A DNA stretch of 64,000 nt. Source: Chitinophaga pinensis. Lineage in GTDB: Bacteria > Bacteroidota > Bacteroidia > Chitinophagales > Chitinophagaceae. Shown here piece after piece: positions 48,912 through 59,000 of the stretch; positions within the stretch are counted from its first letter, which is position 1; every line of letters begins with the position of its first letter. The stretch covers positions 1,116,001-1,180,000 of the forward strand of contig LR632930.1 of assembly GCA_902167325.1 (NCBI GenBank), in the 5' to 3' direction. Position numbers and translations under genes: made by a program. A model generated the notes under the pieces. It saw nothing but the letters and a program-made list of their open reading frames with translations. It was not told the origin of the DNA and ran no database searches.

Positions 48912-50321
48912 ATGCGCAGAATTTGGATCATTGCCGCCTGTTTGATGGCGGCCACCGGGGTAAAAGCAACCCCGATACTAAACGACAGTCTTATTAAACC
49001 GGTGCCGGCATCGGTATACAGCCCGGGACAACTGGCGGAAGACTTCCAGGTTTTCCGCAGCGCCCTTGAGGAAGCTCATGCAGGCCTGTACCGTTATACT
49101 AACCGACCCTCCATGGATGCCGTGCTAGATAATGCGGCCGCAGGTATCCGGAAAGGCATGACTGAACTGGAGTTTTTCCGGTATTTATATCCCCTGCTGG
49201 CTAAAGTACAGGACGGGCATACGAAGCTTCACCGCAAAGGCCGGCCGGATGACTGGTATGCATTTTACCAAACCGGTCTTTTTCCGCTCCGTCTGTATTT
49301 CAGAGAGGGGAGAGCTTTCGTTACAGCGGGAGGTATAGAAGCAGGTGCCGAAGTGTTGCGTGTGAACGGGCGCAGTATGAAAGATATTATCGCGAAACTA
49401 TCGGCCATCATCCTGGCTGATGGCGGCAGCCAAAGTGCAAAGCTCCGGGAGCTGGATCAATACTTCCCGGGATACTACGCTACTTTTTTCGGACCAAAGC
49501 AGGAATTCGAGATTCAGTATAAAGAAGTGATGGGGAAACGGGTTACGGTTACGATCCCGGCCATAAATGCAGGCCAGCTTTATAAGAACCCTGCGCTGGA
49601 TACTCCTGCTTTCAGGCTGCTTTGGCCTGCACCTCAAACGGCCCTTCTCCGTATCAGTGGATTTCATGAAATGAAGGGCTTCCTCCCTGCTGCATTCGCG
49701 GAAATCCGTAGTAAGGGGGCAAAGCAGCTTATTATTGATTTGCGGGATAATGAAGGAGGGACTGATAAACTTGGACTTCAGTTGCTGTCTTACCTCGCCA
49801 GCCGGCCTTTCTCCTATTATCATAAGCTGACTGTAGCAGGTATAGGGCCTTATTCTTTCGCTGCGCATGCCACTTTTCCTCCGGAACTGGAATTTTTGAA
49901 GCAATACGTGGTGAAGCAGGGAGATGAATTCTTATTTACTGCCAAGGAAGGACTGGGTTTGCAGCAGCCTTCCACCCAAAACGGGTTTTATGGTAAAGTG
50001 TGTATTCTGCAAAATGGGCGTAGTTTTTCGGTGAGTGGGGAATTTGCCGCAGCTGCACGGAGCCTCGGCATTAAAACCATCGGAGAAGAAAGCGGTGCCG
50101 GCCAAAAAGGCAATACCAGCGGAGGCTTCGCGATCGTGACATTACCCAATACAAAGCTAACCATGGCGGTGCCGCTCCTTGGTTATTACATGGAGGCGGG
50201 TACGGCAAATGTTTTGGGCGGTGTACCTGCTGATATAACCGTGTCTCCTTCCGTGAGCGATGTACTGGAGAAGCGGGACGTAGTATTGCAGAAAGCGATG
50301 GAGATATTATCCGGCAAATAA
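48912..50321 (+). CDS. S41-family C-terminal-processing-type peptidase
   Basis: 469 residues with a signal peptide (LMAATGVKA). After a helical N-terminal region (EDFQVFRSALEEAHAGLYRY) and a PDZ-like segment comes the S41 core: LIIDLRDNEGGTDKLGLQL, then ILQNGRSFSVSGEFAAAARS, which holds the probable catalytic serine and is followed by GEESGAGQKGNTSGG. These are secreted serine proteases related to tricorn/CtpA. The stop is followed by a bidirectional terminator. Substrate unknown. Confidence 0.87.
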   Translation: MRRIWIIAACLMAATGVKATPILNDSLIKPVPASVYSPGQLAEDFQVFRSALEEAHAGLYRYTNRPSMDAVLDNAAAGIRKGMTELEFFRYLYPLLAKVQDGHTKLHRKGRPDDWYAFYQTGLFPLRLYFREGRAFVTAGGIEAGAEVLRVNGRSMKDIIAKLSAIILADGGSQSAKLRELDQYFPGYYATFFGPKQEFEIQYKEVMGKRVTVTIPAINAGQLYKNPALDTPAFRLLWPAPQTALLRISGFHEMKGFLPAAFAEIRSKGAKQLIIDLRDNEGGTDKLGLQLLSYLASRPFSYYHKLTVAGIGPYSFAAHATFPPELEFLKQYVVKQGDEFLFTAKEGLGLQQPSTQNGFYGKVCILQNGRSFSVSGEFAAAARSLGIKTIGEESGAGQKGNTSGGFAIVTLPNTKLTMAVPLLGYYMEAGTANVLGGVPADITVSPSVSDVLEKRDVVLQKAMEILSGK

Positions 50322-50335
50322 ATCCGGTTCAGGAT

Positions 50336-50370
50336 AAAAGGGATGGCGTCGGCTAACGTCATCCCTTTTT
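50336..50370. terminator. Bidirectional terminator between convergent genes
   Basis: AAAAGGGATG (50336-50345) and CATCCCTTTT (50360-50369) pair; T-runs exist on both strands. It serves the S41 peptidase and the convergent LytTR gene. Confidence 0.85.
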
Positions 50371-50379
50371 GTATTTTAA

Positions 50380-50811
50380 TTACTCTCCGAGCCAGGCCTT
50401 AAAGCCGGCTACCTTTTCCCGGCTGATGATGATCTCCGTGGCCGGATGTTCGGGCCGGAGATCCAGCTTCAGCTTGCCGTTCCACCATACATTGATCCGT
50501 ATAATGGCGGGGTAGCTCACAATGAGCTGGCGGGTGGCGCGGAAGAAGTATTCCGGAGAAACACATTTTTCGATCTCACCGAGCGACATGGACAGATAAT
50601 ATTCCTTGCCATCGTGCGTTTTGATATAACTGATCTTGTCGCGGGAGAAAAAGTAAGCAATGTCCTGGACAGGTACGGAGATGATGGTTTGCCCCCGTTT
50701 GATGGCGAACCGTTCTTTGTAAGCCTGTTTTTTCAACAGTTGTTCCAGCATTTGCGCGATGTCCCGGATATCGGGGACTGGGGTTTGAAAAGTAAGCATG
50801 GGATTACGCAT
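50380..50811 (-). CDS. Stand-alone LytTR DNA-binding protein
   Basis: 143 residues. The C-terminal ~100 residues are a LytTR domain: FAIKRGQTIISVPVQDIAYF, FFSRDKISYIKTHDGKEYYL and EYFFRATRQLIVSYPAIIRI. There is no receiver domain; the short N-terminus (QMLEQLLKKQAYKERF) is helical. Stand-alone LytTR proteins can be truncated relatives of response regulators acting in one-component circuits. The start may be the ATG at 50811 or the Met four residues later. A divergent small lipoprotein gene begins ~150 bp away. Confidence 0.85.
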   Translation of the reverse strand: MRNPMLTFQTPVPDIRDIAQMLEQLLKKQAYKERFAIKRGQTIISVPVQDIAYFFSRDKISYIKTHDGKEYYLSMSLGEIEKCVSPEYFFRATRQLIVSYPAIIRINVWWNGKLKLDLRPEHPATEIIISREKVAGFKAWLGE

Positions 50812-50963
50812 TATTATGCAAGCAAAATAAAGCCATTGTCAAATGCCGTGTACCCGGTAAACTACTTATTTTTCGTAACTACTTACATTTTAAATCCGAT
50901 GAACCGGTAATTTCAGCAACCCGGGAGCCTGAAAATACGTACCCAATCGAAAACACCCAGACT

Positions 50964-51371
50964 ATGCGTATCATTTCCATCTTATTACCACTGGCATTTG
51001 GACTGCTAACGGCCTGTTCATCAGATCGTAACGACGATAATTCCCCCGCGGGCATTACATCCGGAAGCTGGAGGGTAAGCACCTTTTCCGAGCGGGGATC
51101 CGATGAAACGGGAGATTTTTCAGGTTATACCTTCAGCTTTGCCGAAAATGGGCAGGCATCTGCGCTGAAAAGCGGCGCCAGCAGGAACGGCACCTGGTCC
51201 CTGAACAACAATACCCGTTTTAACATAGATTTCGGACCCAAAACTGACGCAAATAAGCCACTAGGGGAACTTTCCGACAACTGGAAGGTGATTTCAGTGA
51301 ACAGTAAAGAGATCAGGCTGACGGATGATAATGCTTCCAGTGCGGAATTTCTGACATTTACAAAGAATTGA
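50964..51371 (+). CDS. Small lipocalin-like lipoprotein
   Basis: 135 residues with lipobox LLTAC (C18). The mature part is a compact beta protein (ITSGSWRVSTFSERG, YTFSFAENGQASAL, GTWSLNNNTRFNIDF, WKVISVNSKEIRL) like the small lipocalin-type domains common in Bacteroidota lipoproteins. No enzymatic motif. It has its own upstream region shared with the divergent LytTR gene, which might regulate it. Confidence 0.7.
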   Translation: MRIISILLPLAFGLLTACSSDRNDDNSPAGITSGSWRVSTFSERGSDETGDFSGYTFSFAENGQASALKSGASRNGTWSLNNNTRFNIDFGPKTDANKPLGELSDNWKVISVNSKEIRLTDDNASSAEFLTFTKN

Positions 51372-51446
51372 TTTTCAATACTTATTTTTTGACTGCTTCC
51401 CGACAATTCAGTGATATTAACAACAATACGAATGGTGAAAATTTAG

Positions 51447-51454
51447 TATTTTTG
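51447..51454 (+). promoter_or_regulatory. Minus-7 element of the L,D-transpeptidase-like gene
   Basis: TATTTTTG matches TAnnTTTG exactly, 53 bp before the ATG at 51508. A good upstream TTTG at the usual spacing is not evident. Confidence 0.4.
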
Positions 51455-51507
51455 TAACTAGCCGATTTTGAAAAATCATTTTTGAACAAACATTTGTGAG
51501 AATTAAT

Positions 51508-52248
51508 ATGAGGTGGATGAAAAAACGTTTAAGCAAAAAAGCATACATACTTCCTTTTGTAGTCCTTACTTCCCTATTTAGCCTGAAGGTATCTTCTATT
51601 GGTAAAAAGCACACGGGGGTAGTAAATCCGGTAAACGTCACAACGTCTGCCGAAAGTATGATGTATGCCAGTATGGGGCTTGCCGAAGCTGGTCTTTCGC
51701 GCGAAGCATTTGACCGGGCAATGACGGGTTATAATAAACTCGTGGAAGAAGGGAAGATCCGGAAAGACAATATCATTTCCATAATTGATTTCAGTTTGCC
51801 ATCTACCCAGAAGCGCTTGTTTGTGCTGGATCTGGAAGAAGGGAAAGTGCTGTATAACACACTGGTATCGCATGGCCGGAACTCCGGTAAAACAATGGCA
51901 ACGTCGTTTTCCAACAGGCCTGAAAGCTTTAAAAGCAGTCTCGGCTTCTATGTAACCGGTGATACCTACCAGGGTGCACATGGCTACTCTCTCCGGCTGG
52001 AAGGTACTGAGCGGGGTATAAATGATAAAGCCATGGAGCGCGGCATCGTGATGCATGCGGCTGATTATGTAAATGATAAACTGGGCCGTGCACAGGGGTA
52101 TATTGGCAGAAGCCTGGGTTGCCCTGCCATTCCGGTAAACATGCACAGGAAGATCATTGGCAGCATCCGTAACGGTACTTGCCTGTTTATATACAGTCCC
52201 GACCGCGGGTACCTCGCTTCGAGCCGCGTACTCCGACCCACAGCGTAA
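51508..52248 (+). CDS. Murein L,D-transpeptidase-like catalytic protein (YkuD_2 type)
   Basis: About 246 residues with a basic N-terminus and a hydrophobic segment (ILPFVVLTSLFSLKV), so exported or membrane-anchored. The catalytic domain has VLYNTLVSHGRNSG, then GIVMHAADYVNDKLG, then YIGRSLGCPAIPVN. The His and the S/G-x-x-G-C-P motif with the active cysteine follow the YkuD pattern. Such enzymes make or modify 3-3 cross-links or attach proteins to peptidoglycan. Translation could start at GTG 51496, ATG 51508 or ATG 51517; I took 51508. It is followed by the GH9 gene after ~50 bp. Confidence 0.85.
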   Translation: MRWMKKRLSKKAYILPFVVLTSLFSLKVSSIGKKHTGVVNPVNVTTSAESMMYASMGLAEAGLSREAFDRAMTGYNKLVEEGKIRKDNIISIIDFSLPSTQKRLFVLDLEEGKVLYNTLVSHGRNSGKTMATSFSNRPESFKSSLGFYVTGDTYQGAHGYSLRLEGTERGINDKAMERGIVMHAADYVNDKLGRAQGYIGRSLGCPAIPVNMHRKIIGSIRNGTCLFIYSPDRGYLASSRVLRPTA

Positions 52249-52299
52249 CGGCTTATACCGGTATGATTGTCTATATTTAGATAAACACAGCCGGTAACC

Positions 52300-54153
52300 A
52301 TGAAGCGTATTACCCTTTTTCTGATCAGTATTCCACTTATTTACATAACAAGCGGATCGCGCAGCGGAAACATCCCGGCGTCGTCCGCTTTTTCTTTACG
52401 TGCGGTGCCCGCCGTAGTACGGATCAACCAGATCGGCTACCTGCCTGCCGGCATAAAGGTGGCGGTATGGGGTGGCCCGGGTGGTGTAAAGGAAAAGGAA
52501 TTCAGACTGATAGATGCTTCAAATGGTAAAACCGTTTATACTGGTAAAGTGGGTAAGTCTTTCGGGGCATATGGCCCTTTCGGAGAGTCGTACCGCCTCG
52601 ATTTTTCCGCTTTCCGGACACCGGGTACTTACTTCATCGAAACCGCTACCGCAAAGTCCCCTTCCTTTCGCATAGGTAATGATGTGTATAAAGGGGCGGC
52701 CGACTTCTGCCTCCGATACCTCCGCCAGCAGCGTTGCGGCTTCAACCCATTCCTCAAAGATTCCTGCCATACCTTCGACGGTTATACCCTGTACGGACCC
52801 ATGCCCGACAGTACACGCATGAACGCCATTGGCGGCTGGCATGATGCAAGCGATTACCTCCAGTATTCCACCACCTCCGCAAATACCGTATATCATCTGC
52901 TGGCTGCTTACCGCGACTTTCCTGCTGTGTTCGGCGACCAGCATGCCGCCTCCGGACTCTCAGGAGCTAACAATACGCCGGATGTTGTTGACGAAGCCCG
53001 CTGGGGATTGGATTGGCTCATGCGTATGCATCCGCAGTCAGACTGGTTGTTTAACCAGATAGCAGACGACCGCGATCATCGGGGGATGCGATTACCCAAA
53101 CTGGATTCCTTTTACGGACGTGGTTATGAGCGGCCGGTGTACTTCTGCTCAGGTGAGCCGCAGGTGCAGGGTGTGAAACATAAAAAGATGAACCGCAGTA
53201 CGGGTGTGGCATCTACCGCCGGGAAGTTCGCCAGTGCCTTTGCACTGGGGCATACCCTCTTCCGGAAAACGGATGCTGCTTATGCGGATTCCCTGCTGCG
53301 GAAAGCCCATTCCGCTTACAGGCTGGGGGTGGAAAAGCCCGGTGTACAGCAAACGGCATCAGTCATGTCTCCCTATATTTATGCGGAAGACAACTGGACG
53401 GATGATATGGAGCTTGCTGCTGCAGAGCTATATGGTGTTTCCCGGGATATGAAATTTTTCAGGGACGGCAGGCAGTACGCTGCTATGGAACCGGTTACGC
53501 CATGGTTGGGTAAAGACACTGCAAATCACTATCAATGGTACCCTTTTGTAAACCCTGGACATTTCGAACTGGCGAAACGCACCTCAGGTGATGCCCGAAA
53601 GGAGCTGACGCAATATCTTGCAGATGGCATTGAAAAGGTAAAACGCAAAGCAGAAAAGAATGCATTTTATCGCGGCGTACCATTCATCTGGTGCAGTAAT
53701 AACCTCACCACTGCTTTCGCGATCCAATGCTACTGGTATGGCCAGCTAACTGCAAACAGGCAGTATGCAGAACTTGCACAGGCGAACGTAGACTGGCTGT
53801 TTGGCTGCAATCCCTGGGGTACGAGTATGGTGTATGGGCTTCCTGCAAATGGAGATACTCCTGTAGATCCGCATTCCGCTTTTACGCATATCGGCAAATA
53901 TCCGATAGATGGCGGCCTGGTAGATGGGCCTGTGTATGGCACCATTTACGGTAATCTGATCGGGATAAGGCTGGCAGAGGAGGATGAATACGCCGCGTTT
54001 CAAAGCAGCCTGGTAGTGTACCACGATGATTACGGTGATTACAGTACCAATGAGCCTACCATGGATGGTACGGCGGTATTGATATACCTGCTGGCATTAA
54101 AGGAAAATGAAGGACTTACCACGGAAAAAGCCACACCCCGGCCAGCAAGATAG
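52300..54153 (+). CDS. Glycoside hydrolase family 9 enzyme (endoglucanase type)
   Basis: 617 residues with a signal peptide. An N-terminal immunoglobulin-like CelD_N domain (VVRINQIGYLPAGIKVAVWG, residues ~30-125) precedes the (alpha/alpha)6 catalytic domain. Catalytic acids are visible in IGGWHDASDYLQY (two Asp) and in the C-terminal YSTNEPTMDGTAVLIYLLA (Glu). GH9 enzymes cleave beta-1,4-glucans or related oligosaccharides, and some members remove glucosamine or cellobiose units. The 3' end overlaps the convergent sigma-factor gene by 38 bp. The nearby nagA-containing SusCD locus may be functionally linked. Confidence 0.92.
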   Translation: MKRITLFLISIPLIYITSGSRSGNIPASSAFSLRAVPAVVRINQIGYLPAGIKVAVWGGPGGVKEKEFRLIDASNGKTVYTGKVGKSFGAYGPFGESYRLDFSAFRTPGTYFIETATAKSPSFRIGNDVYKGAADFCLRYLRQQRCGFNPFLKDSCHTFDGYTLYGPMPDSTRMNAIGGWHDASDYLQYSTTSANTVYHLLAAYRDFPAVFGDQHAASGLSGANNTPDVVDEARWGLDWLMRMHPQSDWLFNQIADDRDHRGMRLPKLDSFYGRGYERPVYFCSGEPQVQGVKHKKMNRSTGVASTAGKFASAFALGHTLFRKTDAAYADSLLRKAHSAYRLGVEKPGVQQTASVMSPYIYAEDNWTDDMELAAAELYGVSRDMKFFRDGRQYAAMEPVTPWLGKDTANHYQWYPFVNPGHFELAKRTSGDARKELTQYLADGIEKVKRKAEKNAFYRGVPFIWCSNNLTTAFAIQCYWYGQLTANRQYAELAQANVDWLFGCNPWGTSMVYGLPANGDTPVDPHSAFTHIGKYPIDGGLVDGPVYGTIYGNLIGIRLAEEDEYAAFQSSLVVYHDDYGDYSTNEPTMDGTAVLIYLLALKENEGLTTEKATPRPAR

Positions 54154-54622
54154 TGCGCTGCAGCCCACTGCGGAGCATGCGTAAGGCTTTGCGCATATGC
54201 TGCTCTACTGTGTTGACGGAAATGCCTGAGCGCTCGGCAATCTCTTTATTACTGAGTTCTTCGGCACGGCTAAGTAGGAATACCTGGCGGCATTTATCAG
54301 GTAGTTGCTGAATGGCGTCTGACAACTGGTGCGCCAGTTCTTTATGAGACAGGTAGGATTCCACATCGTTACCCTGCGCGGCAGGGCGTGTTTCCTGGAA
54401 GATCTCGTATCTGTGGTGGATAGACTGGCGGTGGATGTAGTTCAGTACCCGGTTGCGCAAAGCGGTGAAGATATATGCCTTAAAGGAAGTGTGTATTTCG
54501 AGCCGGTCTTTTCTTTCCAGTAGTTCGAGGAATACTTCCTGAACAAATTCCCGGGCCATTTCACGGTCGCCGGTTTTTTCGTACGCTTTCTTCAATAACA
54601 TCACTGCATACCTTTCGTACAA
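54116..54622 (-). CDS. ECF RNA polymerase sigma factor
   Basis: At least 168 residues. Region 2 (REFVQEVFLELLERKDRLEI, SFKAYIFTALRNRVLNYIHR) and region 4 (LPDKCRQVFLLSRAEELSNK, IAERSGISVNTVEQHMRKAL) are clear. The TTG at 54622 is the first start-type codon, but homologous-looking sequence continues in frame upstream (LLLDRWKHGDQSAFETLYER), so the true start is probably about 54700, where only ATT is available. It is divergent from its FecR partner and overlaps the GH9 gene end by 38 bp. It should direct transcription of the downstream SusCD locus. Confidence 0.88.
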   Translation of the reverse strand: MYERYAVMLLKKAYEKTGDREMAREFVQEVFLELLERKDRLEIHTSFKAYIFTALRNRVLNYIHRQSIHHRYEIFQETRPAAQGNDVESYLSHKELAHQLSDAIQQLPDKCRQVFLLSRAEELSNKEIAERSGISVNTVEQHMRKALRMLRSGLQRTILLAGVWLFPW

Positions 54623-54724
54623 CGTCTCAAACGCTGATTGGTCGCCGTGTTTCCAACGGTCCAGGAGAAGAGTATCGTTATGTTGCGATGTATGTGGAAT
54701 AGAAGCGGGGAGTTTAGCGCAAGT

Positions 54725-54757
54725 TAAATGTAAGTAAAAATAAGCGCTAATTACAAA
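54725..54757 (-). promoter_or_regulatory. Candidate promoter of the ECF sigma gene
   Basis: On the - strand TTTG (54757-54754), 21 bp, TACATTTA (54732-54725). Predicted transcription would begin near 54718, which leaves room for a start near 54700. Confidence 0.4.
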
Positions 54758-54849
54758 GTGAAACCCGGGAAAAATATTTTTTTAAAGCGGATAACGGCAG
54801 ATGTTTTATTGTTTGTCCTATACGGTAACCGACGCATCAAACCACTTTT

Positions 54850-55854
54850 ATGAGCGTGACCGACATCAGGCAATTATTGGAAAAATATCAGGCTGGCACA
54901 TGTACGCCGGAGGAGCTGGAAGCGCTGGAAGCGTGGTACGAAAACTTTCGTCATCCCGATGTAGCTGATATGAAATGGGAGGCAGACGAGGTGCTTACGG
55001 CTTCGCTCATGCAGGATTTTAAGGAGATGCAGCGCCGCAAGGAAAAGTTGTTCCGTAGTAATGGCCGGAGCAACTGGTGGAAAGCCGCAGCAGTGATAAT
55101 ACCCCTTGCCGGTATCGGCACATTTATGTGGATGAGCCGCCCCTCGGCCACCACTGCCATTTCCGGGCCGGTGCTGGCAGAAGTACCAACCAGGCCTGAC
55201 AGTAAACGTTTCATCCTGCTGCCTGACAGTAGTACCGTGGTACTACGGGAGGGCAGCACCCTCTTATATCCCGCAGAATTCAGTGATGGTGAGCGGGTAG
55301 TAACACTCACCGGCGAAGGGTACTTCGACGTGCGTGAGCAGCCCGGTAAGCCCTTCCGTATACGGTCAGGCAAATTGCTGACCACGGTACTCGGTACCGC
55401 CTTTTCCATCAAAGCCTATCCCGGGCAGGAGCATGTAACGGTGACTGTTAGCCGTGGAAAAGTGAAGATTGAAGAACAGGAAAGCAACAGGCTGCTGGGC
55501 ATTCTCGGGCAGGATCAGCAGATCGTTTATGAAAACGCGGCATCCGTGGCGGAAACCCGCCCGGTGAAAGCGGAAGAAAGTGTGGCATGGCTAAAAAAGG
55601 GAATGGATTTCAATTCCGTTCCATTCGGGGACATTGCTCAGCAAATCTCAGAACAATACCAGGTGAAAATAGAATTTGCCAGCAACGAGCTGCGCAATTG
55701 CAGGATACGCGCCACATTTGATGGAACGGAAACGTTGGATCAGGTGCTGTTTGTGTTATGCACTGTGCGCAATGCAACCTATACCCATCGTGGCAACACG
55801 GTGATAATCAGCGGAGAAGGCTGTCAGTACGAAGGAGATGCCCCCGCCAACTAA
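54850..55854 (+). CDS. FecR-family anti-sigma factor
   Basis: 334 residues. A short cytoplasmic N-terminus (YQAGTCTPEELEALEAWYEN) is followed by a membrane helix (WWKAAAVIIPLAGIGTFMWM, near residues 75-95), then the periplasmic FecR domain (DSKRFILLPDSSTVVLREGS, GEGYFDVREQPGKPFRIRSG, TTVLGTAFSIKAY). The C-terminal DUF4974-like domain contains VPFGDIAQQISEQYQVKIEF. It receives a signal from the N-terminal domain of the downstream SusC-like protein and controls the divergent ECF sigma factor. Confidence 0.94.
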   Translation: MSVTDIRQLLEKYQAGTCTPEELEALEAWYENFRHPDVADMKWEADEVLTASLMQDFKEMQRRKEKLFRSNGRSNWWKAAAVIIPLAGIGTFMWMSRPSATTAISGPVLAEVPTRPDSKRFILLPDSSTVVLREGSTLLYPAEFSDGERVVTLTGEGYFDVREQPGKPFRIRSGKLLTTVLGTAFSIKAYPGQEHVTVTVSRGKVKIEEQESNRLLGILGQDQQIVYENAASVAETRPVKAEESVAWLKKGMDFNSVPFGDIAQQISEQYQVKIEFASNELRNCRIRATFDGTETLDQVLFVLCTVRNATYTHRGNTVIISGEGCQYEGDAPAN

Positions 55855-55926
55855 CAAATCAGGAAAAAGAAAGAAGGAAGCTAACATCGATCGGTAACCA
55901 AAATCATTTATCATGAATCGGATCTT

Positions 55927-55991
55927 GCCCAGGCCCCCGTGCCTGGGCCTGTAACGAAAAACCCCTCCGTACTGTGGCAGGTCGGGAGGGG
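55927..55991 (+). promoter_or_regulatory. Two hairpins between fecR-like and susC-like genes
   Basis: GCCCAGGC/GCCTGGGC (55927-55934 and 55941-55948) and CCCCTCC/GGAGGGG (55962-55968 and 55985-55991) are perfect stems. Neither has a + strand T-run. They may adjust expression of the receptor relative to the regulator. Confidence 0.5.
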
Positions 55992-56053
55992 ATCGTCTAA
56001 AACGTAAACAGCCTGAAAGGCTGATTCTTCATCATTTTAAACTATTGCAAGTT

Positions 56054-59000
56054 ATGCAAAAATCAGCGGTTTTTGCTACTGGCCGGCTTATGCCGTTACT
56101 GTACAAAGCGGTTTATTCCACGCAAATGCGTTTTGTTATGAGATTTAGTCTCTCACTCATCCTGTTCATGGCAATGGGGCTGCAGTTTCTGGTAGCTTCC
56201 CCATTAAAGGGCCAGGCACTGGATGATAAGAAAATCACGATGGAAGCCACCAATATCACGCTTGAAAGGGCGCTGGTACAAGTGGAGAAACTCTCCGGGT
56301 TCAGGGTTGCCTTTGCGACAGAGAAAGTACTGCGCCATCAGCGGGTATTTATGCCTATGGGCACTCGTAGCGTGAGCGCCACGTTACATTCCCTGCTTAC
56401 CCAAACGGGATTGGAATACCGTTATTCGGAGAATACCATTATGATTGTGCCCCAGCCTGAAGGAGCTACTCCGGTTCCTGCTAAACCAGCCGTAGTGGCA
56501 GACTCACTGAAGCCTGTGCGTGGTAAGGTATTGGATGAAACCGGTGGTCCTATGCCCGGCGTATCTGTCCGCGTTAAAGGATCTACCCGCGGTGTTTATA
56601 CCGATGGTACCGGGGCTTTCAATCTTCAGGCTTCCAATGGTGAAGTGATCGTGTTCAGTTCTATCGGAGCGATCCAGCAGGAGCATACCGTTGCAGGTAC
56701 GGCTGCCCTCTCCATAGTGATGAAGGCGGATAACCGTAAGCTGGAAGATGTGGTAATCGTAGGTTACGGCTCTCAGAAGAAAGCGAACCTTACCGGCGCC
56801 GTTTCTACCGTAGATGTGAAACGTTCTTTGGAAGCGCGCCCTATTTCTGATGTGGGCCGTGGCCTGCAGGGGGCTGTTCCCGGCTTAACCATCACCACTG
56901 CCAGTGGCGATCTTGGCCGTAACCCCAGCATCCGCCTGCGTGGCATGACCGGTTCACTCAATACCGGAGGCAGTGGTACAGAACCACTCATCCTGGTAGA
57001 TAACGTGGAAATACCCAGCCTGCAAATGGTAAATCCGCAAGACATTGAATCTATCTCAGTACTGAAAGATGCTGCTTCTACTTCCATCTATGGTGCCCGT
57101 GCCGCATGGGGCGTAGTATTAATCACTACCAAAAGCGGGAAGAAAGGCGCGCCTTCAGCCATCAATTATTCCAATGTATTTTCATGGAGTAAGCCTACCA
57201 CATTACCGCAAGTAGCAGGTGCTGCGGAATGGGTAGAGGCTGTACTTGAAACACTTCGCCGTTCCAGCAGAAATTCTAATATCGTTTCTTTCCCCGACCT
57301 CGTTGTGGGTATGCGGTACGATACTGCGAGCATTCGGAAAATCCGTGAATGGGAACGTTTATATGGTGATAAAGATTTAGGGGACGAAATGGTAGAAGGC
57401 CGTGACTATGAAATGATCGGTGGTGAATTTCACCCCTACCGGCCATTTGACCCGGTTAAAAAGTACATGAAGAAATATGCATTATTGCAGAAGCACGACC
57501 TCTCTTTCAGTGGTGGCGGAGATAAAACGCAATATCACCTGGGGCTGGGTTATCTGAATCAGACAGGTATGCTGAATTTTAAAACAGATAAATTTGATCG
57601 TTACAACGCATCACTCAATGTGAATTCTACAGTGAATGAGTGGATGGATATCCGTGGGAAAATGATGTTCTCCCAATCTACACTGCGCACTCCTTTCATC
57701 TTCGCAGCTGCGGTATATAACCCGTGGTATTACCTCTATCGCTGGCCGCGTACTTACCCCTACGGTACCTACCAGGGCAAAGGCTTCCGTAATGCAGTTA
57801 CCGAATTGCAGCAGGCCAACATGAATAAGCTGACTTCAAATTTCCAGCGGGTACAAATCGGGACTACTCTCCGCCCCATTAAAGGGTTAACAGTGGACCT
57901 GGATTATACCTATTCAACTACCAATACCCGTAACCACGAAGTGGGCGGTACTACTTCCGGTATAGATTTCTGGAGTGGCAGCTTCATTTACAGGGAGAAC
58001 TTCCAGAACGTTTCCTTTAACACAGTACGGCAGTCATCATCCTTCAATACGATGCATACCGGCCGGGGATTTGCAACCTATCAATATGACCTTCGGAAGG
58101 ATCACCACTTCAAAGCCATGGCCGGTTTGGATGTGGATCTGTTTGAAAGAGGTTATCAATCTGCGGAAAGGAAAGGCCTGATAGATCAGAATATGGGCCA
58201 GTTGCCACTGGCAATTGGTGATCAGCTCGTTGATGGCAGCGCCGGGCATTGGGCTACCAATGGTTATTTTGGCCGTATCAACTACGATTATAAAAACAAA
58301 TACCTGTTGGAAGTGAACGCCCGGTACGATGGTTCGTCCTGGTTCCCGCGTAAAGACCAATGGGCTTTCTTCCCGTCGGTATCAGCAGGATGGGTGGTAA
58401 CGGAAGAGAATTTCATGAAGGGAATACAGTCTACCCTTTCATTTATGAAATTCCGCGGGTCTTACGGTGAAGTGGGTAACCAAAAGTTAGGTAATACTTA
58501 CAACCGCTTCCTTGCCACTATGTCTCCCAGTAATTCAAACTGGCTGTCTGGCGGTGTTAATCAACAAACCTTTTCTGTGCCGGGCCTGATTTCCGAATCA
58601 CTCACCTGGGAAACGATTAAAACGCTGGATCTGGGATTGGATACCCGGTTTTTCGATAGCAGGTTTGGGGTAACCTTCGATTGGTACAGGAGGAGAACGA
58701 CCGATATGATAGGACCCACCGTAACCGCCCCCTCCACACTCGGCGCCGGTGCTCCTTTGCTTAATTTCGGCGTATTGGAAACCAGAGGCTGGGAACTATC
58801 GATAGACTGGAGCGAGCGGTTTGAGAATGGGCTGGGCATCAATGTTATGGCTTCACTTACCGATTTCCAGGAACAACTGACTAAATACATCAGCCCTACC
58901 AGAGGCATTAATGCTAACTATGAAGGGAAGATGATCGGAGAGATCTGGGGTTATCATACAGACCGTATTTTCCAGGAGAGTGACTTTACGAAAAAACCTG

